This document shows, in pieces, positions 8,101-16,501 of a DNA stretch of 64,000 nt. Source of the DNA: Actinomadura litoris (GTDB taxonomy: Bacteria > Actinomycetota > Actinomycetes > Streptosporangiales > Streptosporangiaceae). Location of the stretch: NCBI RefSeq assembly GCF_009733595.1, contig NZ_WOFH01000002.1:186001-250000 (forward strand), written 5' to 3'. Every line of letters starts with the position of its first letter. Positions within the stretch are counted from its first letter, which is position 1. Under the pieces are notes generated by a model, which saw only the letters and a list, made by a program, of their open reading frames with translations, ran no database searches and had not been told where the DNA came from. The position numbers and the translations under genes are program-made.

Positions 8101-11100
8101 GAGCGGGCGGGGGTGGCGCCGTCGGGGGTCGGGCTCGTCGAGGCGCACGGCACCGGCACCGAGGTCGGCGACCGCACCGAGCTGGACACGCTCGCCGCGG
8201 CCTTCGCCGGGGCGGCGCCCGGCAGCGTCACGCTCGGCTCGGTCAAGTCGCAGATCGGGCACACCAAGTGCGCCGCCGGGCTCGCGGGCCTGATCAAGAC
8301 CGCGTACGCGCTGCACACCGGCGTGCTGCCGGGGACGCTGCACCTGGAGCGCCCGAACGAGGCGTGGGACCCCGCGGGCCCCTTCGCCTTCGGCCGGACG
8401 GCCCGCCCCTGGCCCGCAGCGCCCGGCGACCGGTACGCCGGGGTCAGCGGGTTCGGGTTCGGCGGCGCCAACTTCCACGCCGTGCTGTCGGGCTACGACG
8501 GCGCGCCCGAGCCCGAGTCGGGGCTGGCCGAGTGGCCCGCCGAGCTGTTCCTGGTCCGCGGCGAGGACCGGGACGCCGCCCGCGCCGAGATCGACCGGAT
8601 CCGCGCGCTGCCCGGGAGCCTGCGCGCGCGGGCCCGCGCCTGCGCGTCCGGGGAGGGGCGCGTCCAGGTCGCGCTGGTCGCCACCGGCCCGGACGACCTC
8701 GCGGACAAGCTCGACGCCGCCGCCGGGTTCCGCGCCGCGCCCGGGGTGTTCGTCGCGTCGGGCGAGCCGGTGCCGCCCTCGCGGGTCGCGTTCCTGTTCC
8801 CGGGGCAGGGCAGCCAGCGGCCGGACATGCTCGCCGACCTCTTCGTCGCCTTCCCCCGCCTCCAGCGCCTGCTGCGCCTCGGCGGCGGCCGGTACGCGGC
8901 CGCGATGTTCCCGCCCGCCGCCTTCACCCCGGACGGGGAGCGCCGCCGCCGGGACGCGCTGACCGACACGCGCGTCGCGCAGCCCGCGCTCGGCATCGCC
9001 GGGCTGGCCGTGCACCGCCTGCTCGCCTCCGTCGGCGTGCGCCCCGGCCTCGCCGCCGGGCACAGCTACGGCGAGCTGGCCGCGCTCTGCGCCGCCGGTG
9101 TCTTCGACGAGGACGGCCTGGTCGAGCTGAGCGCCGCGCGCGCCGAGGCCGTGCTGCGCGCGGCGGGGCCCGAGCCGGGCGCGATGGCGGCCGTGGCCGC
9201 GTCGCTGCGCGAGGTCCGCGAGGCGATCACGGGCGTCTCCGAGATCGTCATCGCCAACCACAACGCGCCCCGGCAGGTGGTGGTGTCCGGCACCGAGGCG
9301 GGCCTCGAACGCGCGCTCGCCGTGCTGGCCGAACGCGGTGTGCGCGCCGAGCGCGTGCCCGTCGCGTGCGCGTTCCACAGCCCGCTCGTCGCCCCGGCCG
9401 CCGCCGCGTTCCGCGCCGACCTCGCCGCCCGCGACCCGCGCCCGCCCGCGTTCCCCGTCTGGTCCAACACGACCGCCGCGCCGCACGAGGGCGACCCGGC
9501 CGACCTCGCCGCGACGCTCGCCGGGCAGCTCGCCGCGCCGGTCCGCTTCGTCGAGCAGATCGAGGCGATGCACGCGGCGGGGGCGCGGGTGTTCGTCGAG
9601 GCCGGCCCGGGGCGCGTGCTGACCGGCCTCGTCGGCGCGATCCTGGACGGCCGCCCGCACACCGCCGTGAGCTGCGACGTTCCCGGCGAGCGGGGGCTGC
9701 GCCGGTTCCTGCTCGCGCTCGCGGAGCTGGCCGCCGCCGGGGTGCCGGTCGACCCGCTGCCCCTGTTCGCCGGACGCGACGCCCCCGCCCCGTCCGAGGA
9801 GCCCGGGTGGCTGGTGAACGGCCATCTCGTCCGCACCGCCGACGGCGGCTACCCCGACGGCGCGCTCCGCCCCGCCCGGCGCGTCGGAGCCCAGCGTGTC
9901 ACAGGAGGAACGATGAGCGAACGCCCGGAACCCGGCTCGGAGGCCGCCGTCCTGGAGTTCCTGCGCGCGGGCCGCGAGATGGTCGCCGCGCAGCGCGAGG
10001 TGGTGCTGCGCCACCTCGGCTCGCCCGGGGCCGCGCCGCCGCCCCCGCCCCCGGCCCCGCCGGTGCCCTCGCCGCGCGCTCCCCGGCCCGTTCCGCGGGA
10101 CGAGGCGCCGGCGCCCGACGTCCGCGCGTCGGTGCTGTCGGTGATCGGCGCCCGGACCGGCTACCCGGAGTCGATGCTCGGCGACGACCTCGACCTGGAG
10201 GCCGACCTGTCCATCGACTCCATCAAGCGCTCCGTCATCGCCGCCGAGCTGGCCGAGCGCGTCGGCCTCGCGGCCGACGAGGCGACGCTGGAGCAGCTCG
10301 CGCGGATCACCACGATCGGCGGGATCGTGCGCCGGCTGCGGGCCGACCTGACGTCCCGTCCCGGCCTCTACCAGGCGCCGCGCCGCCGCGTGCCGGTGCC
10401 GGGCACGCCCAAGCCGGGCACGCATGTGGGCACGTCGGCGCTGTCGGGCCCCGCGCCCCTGGAGGAGGCCCCGGCGGGCGGCGGGGGGCTGGTGCGGCAG
10501 GTCGTGCGGACCGTCCCGCTGGAGCCGCTGCCCGTGCCGGACGGGGCGGGCGCGGCGTTCGCCGGGCGCCGGTTCCTGATCGTGGACGACGGCCGCGGCA
10601 TCGCGCTGGAGCTGGCCGACCTGCTGGAGCGGCACGGCGCGCAGGTGCGGACGCCGCCGACCCTGGCCGCGGAAGGCGACGCGGAAGGCGACGCGGGGGG
10701 TGACACAGCGGATGAGGAGGCGTGCGACGGGCTCGTCCACCTCGCGGCGCTGCGGCCCGGCGCGACGGCGGTGCTGCCGTCCGCCTACGAGGGGATCCGG
10801 CGGGCGCTCGCCGGCGGCCTGCGCTGGCTGGTCGTCGCGAGCGGCGCGGGCGGCGGGTTCGGGCAGGGCCGGGAGGGCGGGCCGGTGGGCGACCCGGTGC
10901 CGGGCGCGGGCCTGCGGGGTCTCGCGCGGACCGTCGCGCGGGAGTACCCGGAGACGCTCGTCCGCGCCGTGGACGTCGACACCAAGGACACGCCCAAGGC
11001 GATCGCGGAGCGGATCCTCGCCGAGATGTCGCACGCGGAGCAGCCGGTCGTGGTCGGGCACGAGGGGGACGCGCGGCGGGGCCTCACGGTCGTGCGGGCC

Positions 11101-11979
11101 GACCTCGCGGGAGCGCCGGTCACCGGGCTCGGCCCGGACGGCGTCGTGCTGCTCACCGGGGGAGCCCGGGGCATCACCGCGCGGGTGGCGCGCGCGCTCG
11201 CCGCGACGAGCGGCTGCCACATCGAGGTCATGGGGCGCACCGAGGAGGCCGAGCCCGCCTTCGCGGACCTGGCGGACGAGGCCGCGCTGCGGAAGGCGCT
11301 CGTCGCGCGCGGCGGGCGCACCCCGGCGCAGGTCGAGGCGACGGTCCGGCGGGTGCTGGCCGAGCGGGAGGTCCGCCGGAACCTGGAGGCGCTGCGCGCG
11401 GACGCGGCGTCCGTCCGGTACCACGCGGGCGACGTCCGCGACCCGGCGGCGGTGCGCGACGTCGTCGAGCGGGTGTATCTGCGGCACGGCCGCCTGGACG
11501 GGGTCGTGCACGGCGCGGGGCTCGTCGACGACCGGCTCGTCCGCGACAAGGAGCCCGGCTCGTTCGAGCGCGTGTACCGGACGAAGGTGGACGGCGCGTG
11601 CGCGCTCGCGGCGGCCGTCCGCCCCGACGTGGGGTTCTTCGTCGTGTTCGGCAGCGTCGCGGGCGTGCACGGCAACCGGGGGCAGGCCGACTACGCGGCG
11701 GCCAACGACGCGTGCGACACGCTCGCCCACGTATGGCGGACGCGGCTGAAAGGCCGGGTCCTCGTCGCCGACTGGGGGCCGTGGGCGGGCGGCGGGATGG
11801 TGTCGCCGGAGCTGGCGCGCGAGTACGCGCGGCGCGGCGTCGGGCTGATCGACCCCGACGCCGGGACGGCCGCGCTGCTGCGGGAGATCGCGCACGGCGA
11901 CGAGACGCAGGTCGTGTTCACCGGGACGGCCGCTCCGGCCCCGACCTCCCGCGCGCCCTGGAACGGGACGGCCCGGTGA
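5182..11979 (+). CDS. Iterative type I PKS / PUFA-synthase-like megasynthase: NMO-NMO-KS-AT-ACP-KR
   Basis: A 2265-residue multienzyme. Two flavin nitronate-monooxygenase/PfaD-like TIM barrels come first (about 25-320 and 340-610). The second has the intact 'GQECGGHVG' with His445; in the first the same motif reads 'GCEAGGRVG', with Arg165 replacing His. Then come a ketosynthase (about 668-1105; Cys854 in 'DAACAAS', His989 in 'EAHGTGTE', His1027 in 'IGHTKCAAG'), an acyltransferase (about 1198-1510; Ser1295 in 'GHSYG', 'CAFHS' as in malonyl-specific ATs), a PfaA-type ACP (Ser1680 in 'LSIDSIKR') and a ketoreductase (Rossmann 'TGGARGI' near 1991, Ser2158, Tyr2171, Asn2175). By homology the fused NMO would be the enoyl reductase, as free PfaD is in PUFA synthases. 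ATG 5182 is preferred over 5071 because a G-rich SD precedes it. It is the first gene of a tightly overlapping operon. Confidence 0.88.
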   Translation: MAADTGEVRDGAERREPPPIRRPDERPATEIIGVTPFGRPAAPLAVAVARAGGLGVLDLGRGRAAALAALADVRRWWRGPFGVRVPADCEVRPAELPDTVEAVLVDAPALIRDDSLDVAGFARGRRLLIEVVDPGEAAAALPVAQGLTGTGGTGLIARGCEAGGRVGELTAFVLLQCLAADPAVDVPVYAAGGIGPHTAGAAVAGGAAGVVLDAQLALVREMDLPAPVVAALTAMDGGETAVVDGHRVYARPGLPGEEGLPVGQDGPLAASLAARYKTAGGVVQAVRNEIVEHLAAAVRAAPLAPRPGAAPPVVQGPMTQVSDDPGFAEAVARAGGLPFLALALKDGDRVRELLAETADRLGTLPWGVGVLGFAPREVREAQLAAVRAAAPPFAVVAGGGPAQAAPLEDAGISTFLHVPAPELLERFLAEGARRFVFEGQECGGHVGPRASFPLWEAQVERLMGFGGDAAELSVMFAGGIHDARSAAMVAALAGPLAARGAEIRVLMGTAYLFTAEAVEAGSILPGYQDAAVECAGTALLETSPGHATRCARTPYVIAFEEARRELTAVGMPKREVWRRLEELNLGRLRVASKGLRRRPSLPDPQPVGPAEQRAEGLFMIGQVAALRSARTAVADLHAEVTEGATALLAARAAELGIPADPAAAPARPADIAIVGMACVFPGAPDAGAYWANIVGGVDSVTEVPAGRWDAGLYFGPAEDGRTPSRWGGFIPDVPFDALAYGIPPNALGSVEPVQLLALEVASRALRDAGYADRPFDRSRASVYFGADGAGDLAAAYGIRATLPSYLGEVPPGLDEQLPRPTDDSFPGVLTNVIAGRIANRLDLGGANYTVDAACAASLAALDAACKDLAAGGSDLVLCGGADLHNGIRDYLLFASVRALSPSGRCAAFDASADGIALGEGVACVALKRLADAERDGDRVYAVVRSVAGSSDGRSLGLTAPRARGQRLALERAYERAGVAPSGVGLVEAHGTGTEVGDRTELDTLAAAFAGAAPGSVTLGSVKSQIGHTKCAAGLAGLIKTAYALHTGVLPGTLHLERPNEAWDPAGPFAFGRTARPWPAAPGDRYAGVSGFGFGGANFHAVLSGYDGAPEPESGLAEWPAELFLVRGEDRDAARAEIDRIRALPGSLRARARACASGEGRVQVALVATGPDDLADKLDAAAGFRAAPGVFVASGEPVPPSRVAFLFPGQGSQRPDMLADLFVAFPRLQRLLRLGGGRYAAAMFPPAAFTPDGERRRRDALTDTRVAQPALGIAGLAVHRLLASVGVRPGLAAGHSYGELAALCAAGVFDEDGLVELSAARAEAVLRAAGPEPGAMAAVAASLREVREAITGVSEIVIANHNAPRQVVVSGTEAGLERALAVLAERGVRAERVPVACAFHSPLVAPAAAAFRADLAARDPRPPAFPVWSNTTAAPHEGDPADLAATLAGQLAAPVRFVEQIEAMHAAGARVFVEAGPGRVLTGLVGAILDGRPHTAVSCDVPGERGLRRFLLALAELAAAGVPVDPLPLFAGRDAPAPSEEPGWLVNGHLVRTADGGYPDGALRPARRVGAQRVTGGTMSERPEPGSEAAVLEFLRAGREMVAAQREVVLRHLGSPGAAPPPPPPAPPVPSPRAPRPVPRDEAPAPDVRASVLSVIGARTGYPESMLGDDLDLEADLSIDSIKRSVIAAELAERVGLAADEATLEQLARITTIGGIVRRLRADLTSRPGLYQAPRRRVPVPGTPKPGTHVGTSALSGPAPLEEAPAGGGGLVRQVVRTVPLEPLPVPDGAGAAFAGRRFLIVDDGRGIALELADLLERHGAQVRTPPTLAAEGDAEGDAGGDTADEEACDGLVHLAALRPGATAVLPSAYEGIRRALAGGLRWLVVASGAGGGFGQGREGGPVGDPVPGAGLRGLARTVAREYPETLVRAVDVDTKDTPKAIAERILAEMSHAEQPVVVGHEGDARRGLTVVRADLAGAPVTGLGPDGVVLLTGGARGITARVARALAATSGCHIEVMGRTEEAEPAFADLADEAALRKALVARGGRTPAQVEATVRRVLAEREVRRNLEALRADAASVRYHAGDVRDPAAVRDVVERVYLRHGRLDGVVHGAGLVDDRLVRDKEPGSFERVYRTKVDGACALAAAVRPDVGFFVVFGSVAGVHGNRGQADYAAANDACDTLAHVWRTRLKGRVLVADWGPWAGGGMVSPELAREYARRGVGLIDPDAGTAALLREIAHGDETQVVFTGTAAPAPTSRAPWNGTAR
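9901..9915 (+). promoter_or_regulatory. Internal Shine-Dalgarno and in-frame ATG at the AT/ACP junction
   Basis: ACAGGAGGAACGATG: a consensus AGGAGG stands four bases before an in-frame ATG (9913, Met1578) inside the 2265-residue PKS reading frame, exactly at the linker between AT and ACP. It is stronger than the ribosome binding site of the annotated gene start. Initiation here would give a free ACP-KR protein of 688 residues. Confidence 0.55.
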
Positions 11980-14900
11980 TCGACAAGCGGGAGCCGATCG
12001 CGATCGTCGGCGCCGGGGCGGTGTTCCCCGGCGCCGGGTCGGCGGCCGAGCTGTGGCGGGGCGTGCTGGCCGGGTTCGACGCGATCACCGACGTCCCGGC
12101 GGGGCGGTGGGATCCCGCGCTGTACTACGACCCGGCGGCCTACGGGCGGGCGCCGCAGAGCGACCGGTTCTACTGCCGGCGCGGCGGGTTCGTCGACGAG
12201 CTGGCCACCTTCGACCCCGCGCGGTTCGGGATCATGCCCGCGTCGGTGCGGGGCATGGAGCCCGACCAGCTCCTGGCGCTGCGGACGGCGGGCGAGGCGA
12301 TCGCGGACGCGGGCGGCGACGAGCGGCTGCCCGACCGGGAGCGGATCGGCGTGGTGATCGGGCGCGGCGGCTACATCACGCCGGGCGTCGCGCGGTTCGA
12401 CCAGCGGGTCCGCACGTCGCACCAGCTCGCGGGGGTCCTCGCGGAGCTGCTGCCGGGCCTCGCGCGGGAGCGGCTGGAGGAGATCCGCCGCGCGTTCTGC
12501 GACCGGCTCGGGCCCGACGACCCGGACGCCTCGATCGGGCTCGTGCCGAGTTTCGCCGCTTCCCGCATCGCGAACCGCTTCGACCTGCGCGGCCCCGCCT
12601 ACACGCTGGACGCGGCGTGCGCGTCCTCGCTGCTCGCGGTGGAGCAGGCGGTGCGGGCGCTGCGCGGGGGGCACGCGGACGCGATGCTCGCGGGCGCCGT
12701 CCACCACGCCCACCACGCGACCGTGTGGAGCGTCTTCAGCCAGCTCAGGGCGCTGAGCCCGACCGGCACCATCCGCCCGTTCGACCGCGCCGCCGACGGG
12801 ACGCTGCTCGCCGAGGGCACCGGCGTCGTGCTGCTCAAGCGGCTGTCGGACGCGGTCCGCGCGGGCGACCGGATCCACGCGGTGATCCTCGGCACCGGGT
12901 CCTCCAGCGACGGGCGCGCGTCCAGCATCATGAGCCCGCTGGTGGACGGCCAGGTCCTCGCGGTCGAGCGCGCCTGGCGGGACGCGGGCCTGCACCCGGC
13001 CGCGCCGGGCGCGGTGGGGCTGGTCGAGGCGCACGGCACCGCGACCCCGGCGGGCGACGAGGCGGAGCTGGCGACGCTGCGCCGCGTGTTCGGCACCGCC
13101 GGCCCGCCGATCGGGCTCGGCACCGTCAAGTCGATGATCGGGCACGCGATGCCCGCCGCCGGGATCGCGGGGCTGATCAAGGCGGCGTTCGCGCTGCGCG
13201 ACGGCGTCCTCCCGCCGACCCTGCACGCGAGCGACCCGCATCCCGCGCTGGAGGGCGGGCGGCTGCGGCTCGTCCGGGAGGCGGCGGAATGGGCCCGCCT
13301 GCGGGACGCGCCGCGCAGGGCCGTCGTCAACGCCTTCGGGTTCGGCGGCGCCAACGCGCACGTGATCCTGGAGGAGCCGCCCTCGACCCGGGCGCCCCGC
13401 CGGCTGCGGCCGCCCGACGCGGAGGAGGGCGTGCTGCGGCTCGCGGCCCGCACGACCGACGAGCTGGCCGAGCTGCTCGCCGTGCCCGACGAGCGGCTGC
13501 TCGCGCGGCTGCCCGAGGTCGTCCCCGACCTGCCGGTCCGGCTGGCGATCGTCGGCCCGACCCCGCGCCGCCTCGACCTCGCGCGCGCCGTCGTGCAGCG
13601 CGGGACGGCCTGGCGCGGCCGCAGCGACGTGTGGTTCGCGCCGCGCCCGCTGCTGGCGGGCGGCGGGCGGCTGGCGTTCCTGTTCCCCGGCTTCGAGCCC
13701 GCCTTCGACCCCCGGGTGGACGACGTCGCCCGGCACTTCGGGCTGCCGCGGTTCGTCCCGACCGGCCGCACCGACATGATCGGCCACGCCGCCGACGTGA
13801 TGGGCGTCGGGCGGCTGCTGGCCGCCGCGCTCGCCGAACTGGGCGTCGAGCCCGACGTCGCGGCCGGGCACAGCCTCGGCGAGTGGACCGCGATGACCGT
13901 CGCGGGGGTGTACGACGCGGACGCGGTGGAGGCGTTCGCCGCGTCCCTCGACGGCGACCCCGGCGAGGCCCCCGACCTGGTGTACGCGGCGCTGGGCTGC
14001 GGCGCCGACCAGGCGCAGGAGGCGATCGGGGGGCGGCCCGGCGTCCACGTCAGCCACGACAACTGCCCGCACCAGTCGGTGGTGTGCGGCCCGGCGGGCG
14101 AGGTGCGGGAGATCCTCGGGCGGCTCGCGGCCGAGGGCGTCCTCGGGCGGGAGCTGCCGTTCCGGACCGGGTTCCACACCCCGGCCGCCGAGGTCTACGG
14201 GGAGCGGGTGCGGCGGTCGTTCGAGGCGCTGCCGGTCCGCGCGCCGCGCGTGCCGCTGTGGTCGGCGACGACGGTGGCGCCGTTCCCGTCCTCGCCCGAG
14301 GCGGTGCGGGCGCTGGTCGCCGCGCACCTGCTGGAGCCCGTGCGGTTCAGCGAGCTGATCGAGGAGCTGTACGGCGCCGCGCACGTGCGGGCGTTCGTCC
14401 AGGTCGGGCCGGGCAGCCTCACCGGGTTCGTCGGCGACCGGCTCGGCGCGCGCGAGCACCTCGCGATCGCGGTGAACGTGCCGAAGCGCGACGGGATGGC
14501 GCAGCTCCGCCGGGTCGTGGCGGCGCTGTGGGCCGAGGGGTACGGCGCGTCCCCGGCGCCGCCCGAGCCCGCCGGGGGGATGCGGCTCGACCTCGGCACC
14601 CCGCTGGTGCGGCTGGACGGCGCGGTCCCGCCGATCGGCACCGGCTCGGGCGTCCCGCCGCTGCCGGACGGCGACCCCGTCATCGCGGAGCTGGAGGCGC
14701 TGCTCAACGACGCGACGTCCGGCGCGCAGACCGTGCTGGAGGCCCTCGGGAGCGGCGGTGGCGGCGGCCCCGCCCCCGGCGACCCGCCGCCCGACGCGGC
14801 CGGACTGGTCGTCTCGCGGGTGTTCTCGCTGGAGGCGATGCCGTTCCTCGCCGACCACTGCGTGTTCCCGCAGCCCCCCGACTGGCCCGACATGTCGGAC

Positions 14901-16238
14901 CGGTTCCCGATCGTGCCGCTGGCGACGCTGCTGGAGGTGATGGCCGCGGCCGCCCGCGAGCTGCTGCCGGACCTGGTGGTCGTCGGCTTCGCCGACGTCC
15001 GCGCCGTCCGGTGGGTGGTGGCGGCGCCGCCGACCTGCGCCGACATCCGCGCGCACCTGGTCGAGGACGACGGCGGCCCGCGCCGGGTGAAGGTCGTCAT
15101 CCCCGGCCACACCGACGGGACGGTCCTGCTCGACGCGTCCCACCCCATGCCGCCGACCCCCGACCGGACCCCGCTGACCGGCGAGGGCCCGCCCGTCGTC
15201 ACCGCCGACCGGCTGTACGAGGAACGCTGGATGTTCCACGGCCCGCTGTTCCGCGGCGTCACCGAGATCACGGCGCTCGCGCAGGACGGCCTGCGCGGCG
15301 TCCTCACCGTCCTGCCCACGCCCGGCGCGCTCCTGGACAGCGCCGGGCAGCTGTGCGGGCACTGGATCCAGGTCTACGGCGAGGACGACCAGACCGTCTT
15401 CCCCGTGGGCATCGAGCGGCTCTCCCTGTACGGGCCCCTGCCGCCCGAGGGTGAGCGGCTGAGGACGACCGTCTGGAACCTGACCCTGACCGAGACCACC
15501 ATGCGCTGCGCGGTCGAGATGGTCCGCCCCGACGGGAGCCTGTGGGCGCGCGTCGACGGCTGGACGACGCACCGCTTCTACACCGACGAGGCCGTCTGGC
15601 GGATGCGGTTCACGCCCGAGGTGTCCGGCACCGGGGAGCCGCAGGAGGGCGGCTGGTGCCTGGCCCGCCGGCACTGGGACGGCGCCGCGTCCCGCGACCT
15701 GCTCATGCGCCAGTACCTGTGCGCCGCCGAACGCGCCGAGTACGAGGCGCTGCCCTCGTTCGCGCAGGGGCCGTGGCTGCTCGGCCGGATCGCCGCCAAG
15801 GACGCCGTCCGCGACCACCTCTGGCGCGCCGGCCACGGGCCGCTGTTCCCCGCCGAGCTGACCGTCCGGGACGGCGGCCCGCACCGCCCCACCGTCACCG
15901 GGCCGATGGGCGAGCCGCTGACGCTGTCGATCGCCTGCGACGGCGACCTCGGCGCCGCGATCGTCCGGCCGGGCGGGGAACCGGCGGGCATCGGCCTCGC
16001 CGACCTGTCAGGGGGCGTGGAGAACGCGCAGGTCCGCGCGGCGAAGCAGGCCGTGCTGCACTACCTGCCCGCGGGCCGGGACCGGCCCGACCTGGTCGTG
16101 ACGGCGGTCGAGCCCGGCCGGGTGCTGGTCGCGGGCGACGGCACCGTCACCACCGTGCCGACCCGCGAGCTGGACGGTCACGTCGTCGCCTGGACGGCGG
16201 CCTCCGGAGGCACCGACATGGAGGAGAGCAGAGCATGA
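11976..16238 (+). CDS. Second PKS subunit: KS-AT-DH with a C-terminal phosphopantetheinyl-transferase-like domain
   Basis: A 1420-residue protein starting at GTG 11976, overlapping the previous stop by four bases (GTGA). The ketosynthase (7-468) has a full triad: Cys215 ('DAACASS'), His353 ('EAHGTAT') and His390 ('IGHAMPA'), so it is not a chain-length-factor pseudo-KS. The acyltransferase (about 565-870) has Ser633 in 'GHSLG' and 'TGFHTP'. A PKS-type double-hotdog dehydratase follows (about 945-1200): His961 in 'LADHCVF', His1088 in 'MFHGPLFRG', Asp1121 in 'LLDSAGQL'. The C-terminus (about 1240-1345) resembles the PPTase domain of such proteins ('GRIAAKDAVRDHLW', Lys1275), but the 'SxSH' motif reads 'SIAC' and the metal-binding 'GIDxE' reads 'GLADL', so activity is doubtful. 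It supplies dehydration and a second condensing module to the first subunit. Confidence 0.87.
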   Translation: MIDKREPIAIVGAGAVFPGAGSAAELWRGVLAGFDAITDVPAGRWDPALYYDPAAYGRAPQSDRFYCRRGGFVDELATFDPARFGIMPASVRGMEPDQLLALRTAGEAIADAGGDERLPDRERIGVVIGRGGYITPGVARFDQRVRTSHQLAGVLAELLPGLARERLEEIRRAFCDRLGPDDPDASIGLVPSFAASRIANRFDLRGPAYTLDAACASSLLAVEQAVRALRGGHADAMLAGAVHHAHHATVWSVFSQLRALSPTGTIRPFDRAADGTLLAEGTGVVLLKRLSDAVRAGDRIHAVILGTGSSSDGRASSIMSPLVDGQVLAVERAWRDAGLHPAAPGAVGLVEAHGTATPAGDEAELATLRRVFGTAGPPIGLGTVKSMIGHAMPAAGIAGLIKAAFALRDGVLPPTLHASDPHPALEGGRLRLVREAAEWARLRDAPRRAVVNAFGFGGANAHVILEEPPSTRAPRRLRPPDAEEGVLRLAARTTDELAELLAVPDERLLARLPEVVPDLPVRLAIVGPTPRRLDLARAVVQRGTAWRGRSDVWFAPRPLLAGGGRLAFLFPGFEPAFDPRVDDVARHFGLPRFVPTGRTDMIGHAADVMGVGRLLAAALAELGVEPDVAAGHSLGEWTAMTVAGVYDADAVEAFAASLDGDPGEAPDLVYAALGCGADQAQEAIGGRPGVHVSHDNCPHQSVVCGPAGEVREILGRLAAEGVLGRELPFRTGFHTPAAEVYGERVRRSFEALPVRAPRVPLWSATTVAPFPSSPEAVRALVAAHLLEPVRFSELIEELYGAAHVRAFVQVGPGSLTGFVGDRLGAREHLAIAVNVPKRDGMAQLRRVVAALWAEGYGASPAPPEPAGGMRLDLGTPLVRLDGAVPPIGTGSGVPPLPDGDPVIAELEALLNDATSGAQTVLEALGSGGGGGPAPGDPPPDAAGLVVSRVFSLEAMPFLADHCVFPQPPDWPDMSDRFPIVPLATLLEVMAAAARELLPDLVVVGFADVRAVRWVVAAPPTCADIRAHLVEDDGGPRRVKVVIPGHTDGTVLLDASHPMPPTPDRTPLTGEGPPVVTADRLYEERWMFHGPLFRGVTEITALAQDGLRGVLTVLPTPGALLDSAGQLCGHWIQVYGEDDQTVFPVGIERLSLYGPLPPEGERLRTTVWNLTLTETTMRCAVEMVRPDGSLWARVDGWTTHRFYTDEAVWRMRFTPEVSGTGEPQEGGWCLARRHWDGAASRDLLMRQYLCAAERAEYEALPSFAQGPWLLGRIAAKDAVRDHLWRAGHGPLFPAELTVRDGGPHRPTVTGPMGEPLTLSIACDGDLGAAIVRPGGEPAGIGLADLSGGVENAQVRAAKQAVLHYLPAGRDRPDLVVTAVEPGRVLVAGDGTVTTVPTRELDGHVVAWTAASGGTDMEESRA

Positions 16239-16501
16239 GCGACGTGCTGGACGAGGTCGTCCGGATGCTGACCGAGGTGGTGGGCGAGGACTTCCTCCTG
16301 GACGTGGAGGTCGGCCCCGACACCACGTTCGGCGACGAGCTGGCCCTGGAGAGCATCGAGTTCGTGGCGCTCGTCGAGCTGCTCAGGGAGCGCTACACGG
16401 GCGTCGACTTCCCGGCCTTCATCGCCGCGCTCGACATCGACCGGATCGTGGGCCTGACGGTCGGCGACGTCGTCGCCCACATCGAGGCCGCCCATGCCTG
16501 A
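16235..16501 (+). CDS. Discrete acyl carrier protein
   Basis: An 88-residue carrier. Ser40 in 'LALESIEFVALVELL' is the expected phosphopantetheine site; Glu in place of the usual Asp before it is tolerated in the family. The pattern of acidic helix II residues after the serine is typical. The ATG at 16235 overlaps the stop of the KS-AT-DH gene (ATGA) and the stop overlaps the start of the next gene by eight bases, so it is translated as part of the PKS operon. It may hand the chain to the hydrolase or glycosyltransferase, or supply a starter unit. Confidence 0.88.
   Translation: MSDVLDEVVRMLTEVVGEDFLLDVEVGPDTTFGDELALESIEFVALVELLRERYTGVDFPAFIAALDIDRIVGLTVGDVVAHIEAAHA

Noticed and set aside
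5131..11895. A 2254-codon open frame on the minus strand antiparallel to the first PKS gene (and a similar one at 11691-15884)
   Set aside because: Long antisense frames are expected where third positions are nearly always G or C. The text has no domain motifs, while the plus strand encodes complete PKS domains.
5182..16238. Enediyne core cluster
   Set aside because: The KS-AT-ACP-KR plus DH-PPTase domains recall enediyne PKSE, but the conserved accessory genes (E3, E4, E5, E10 types) are absent and a second KS-AT plus fused NMO is present.
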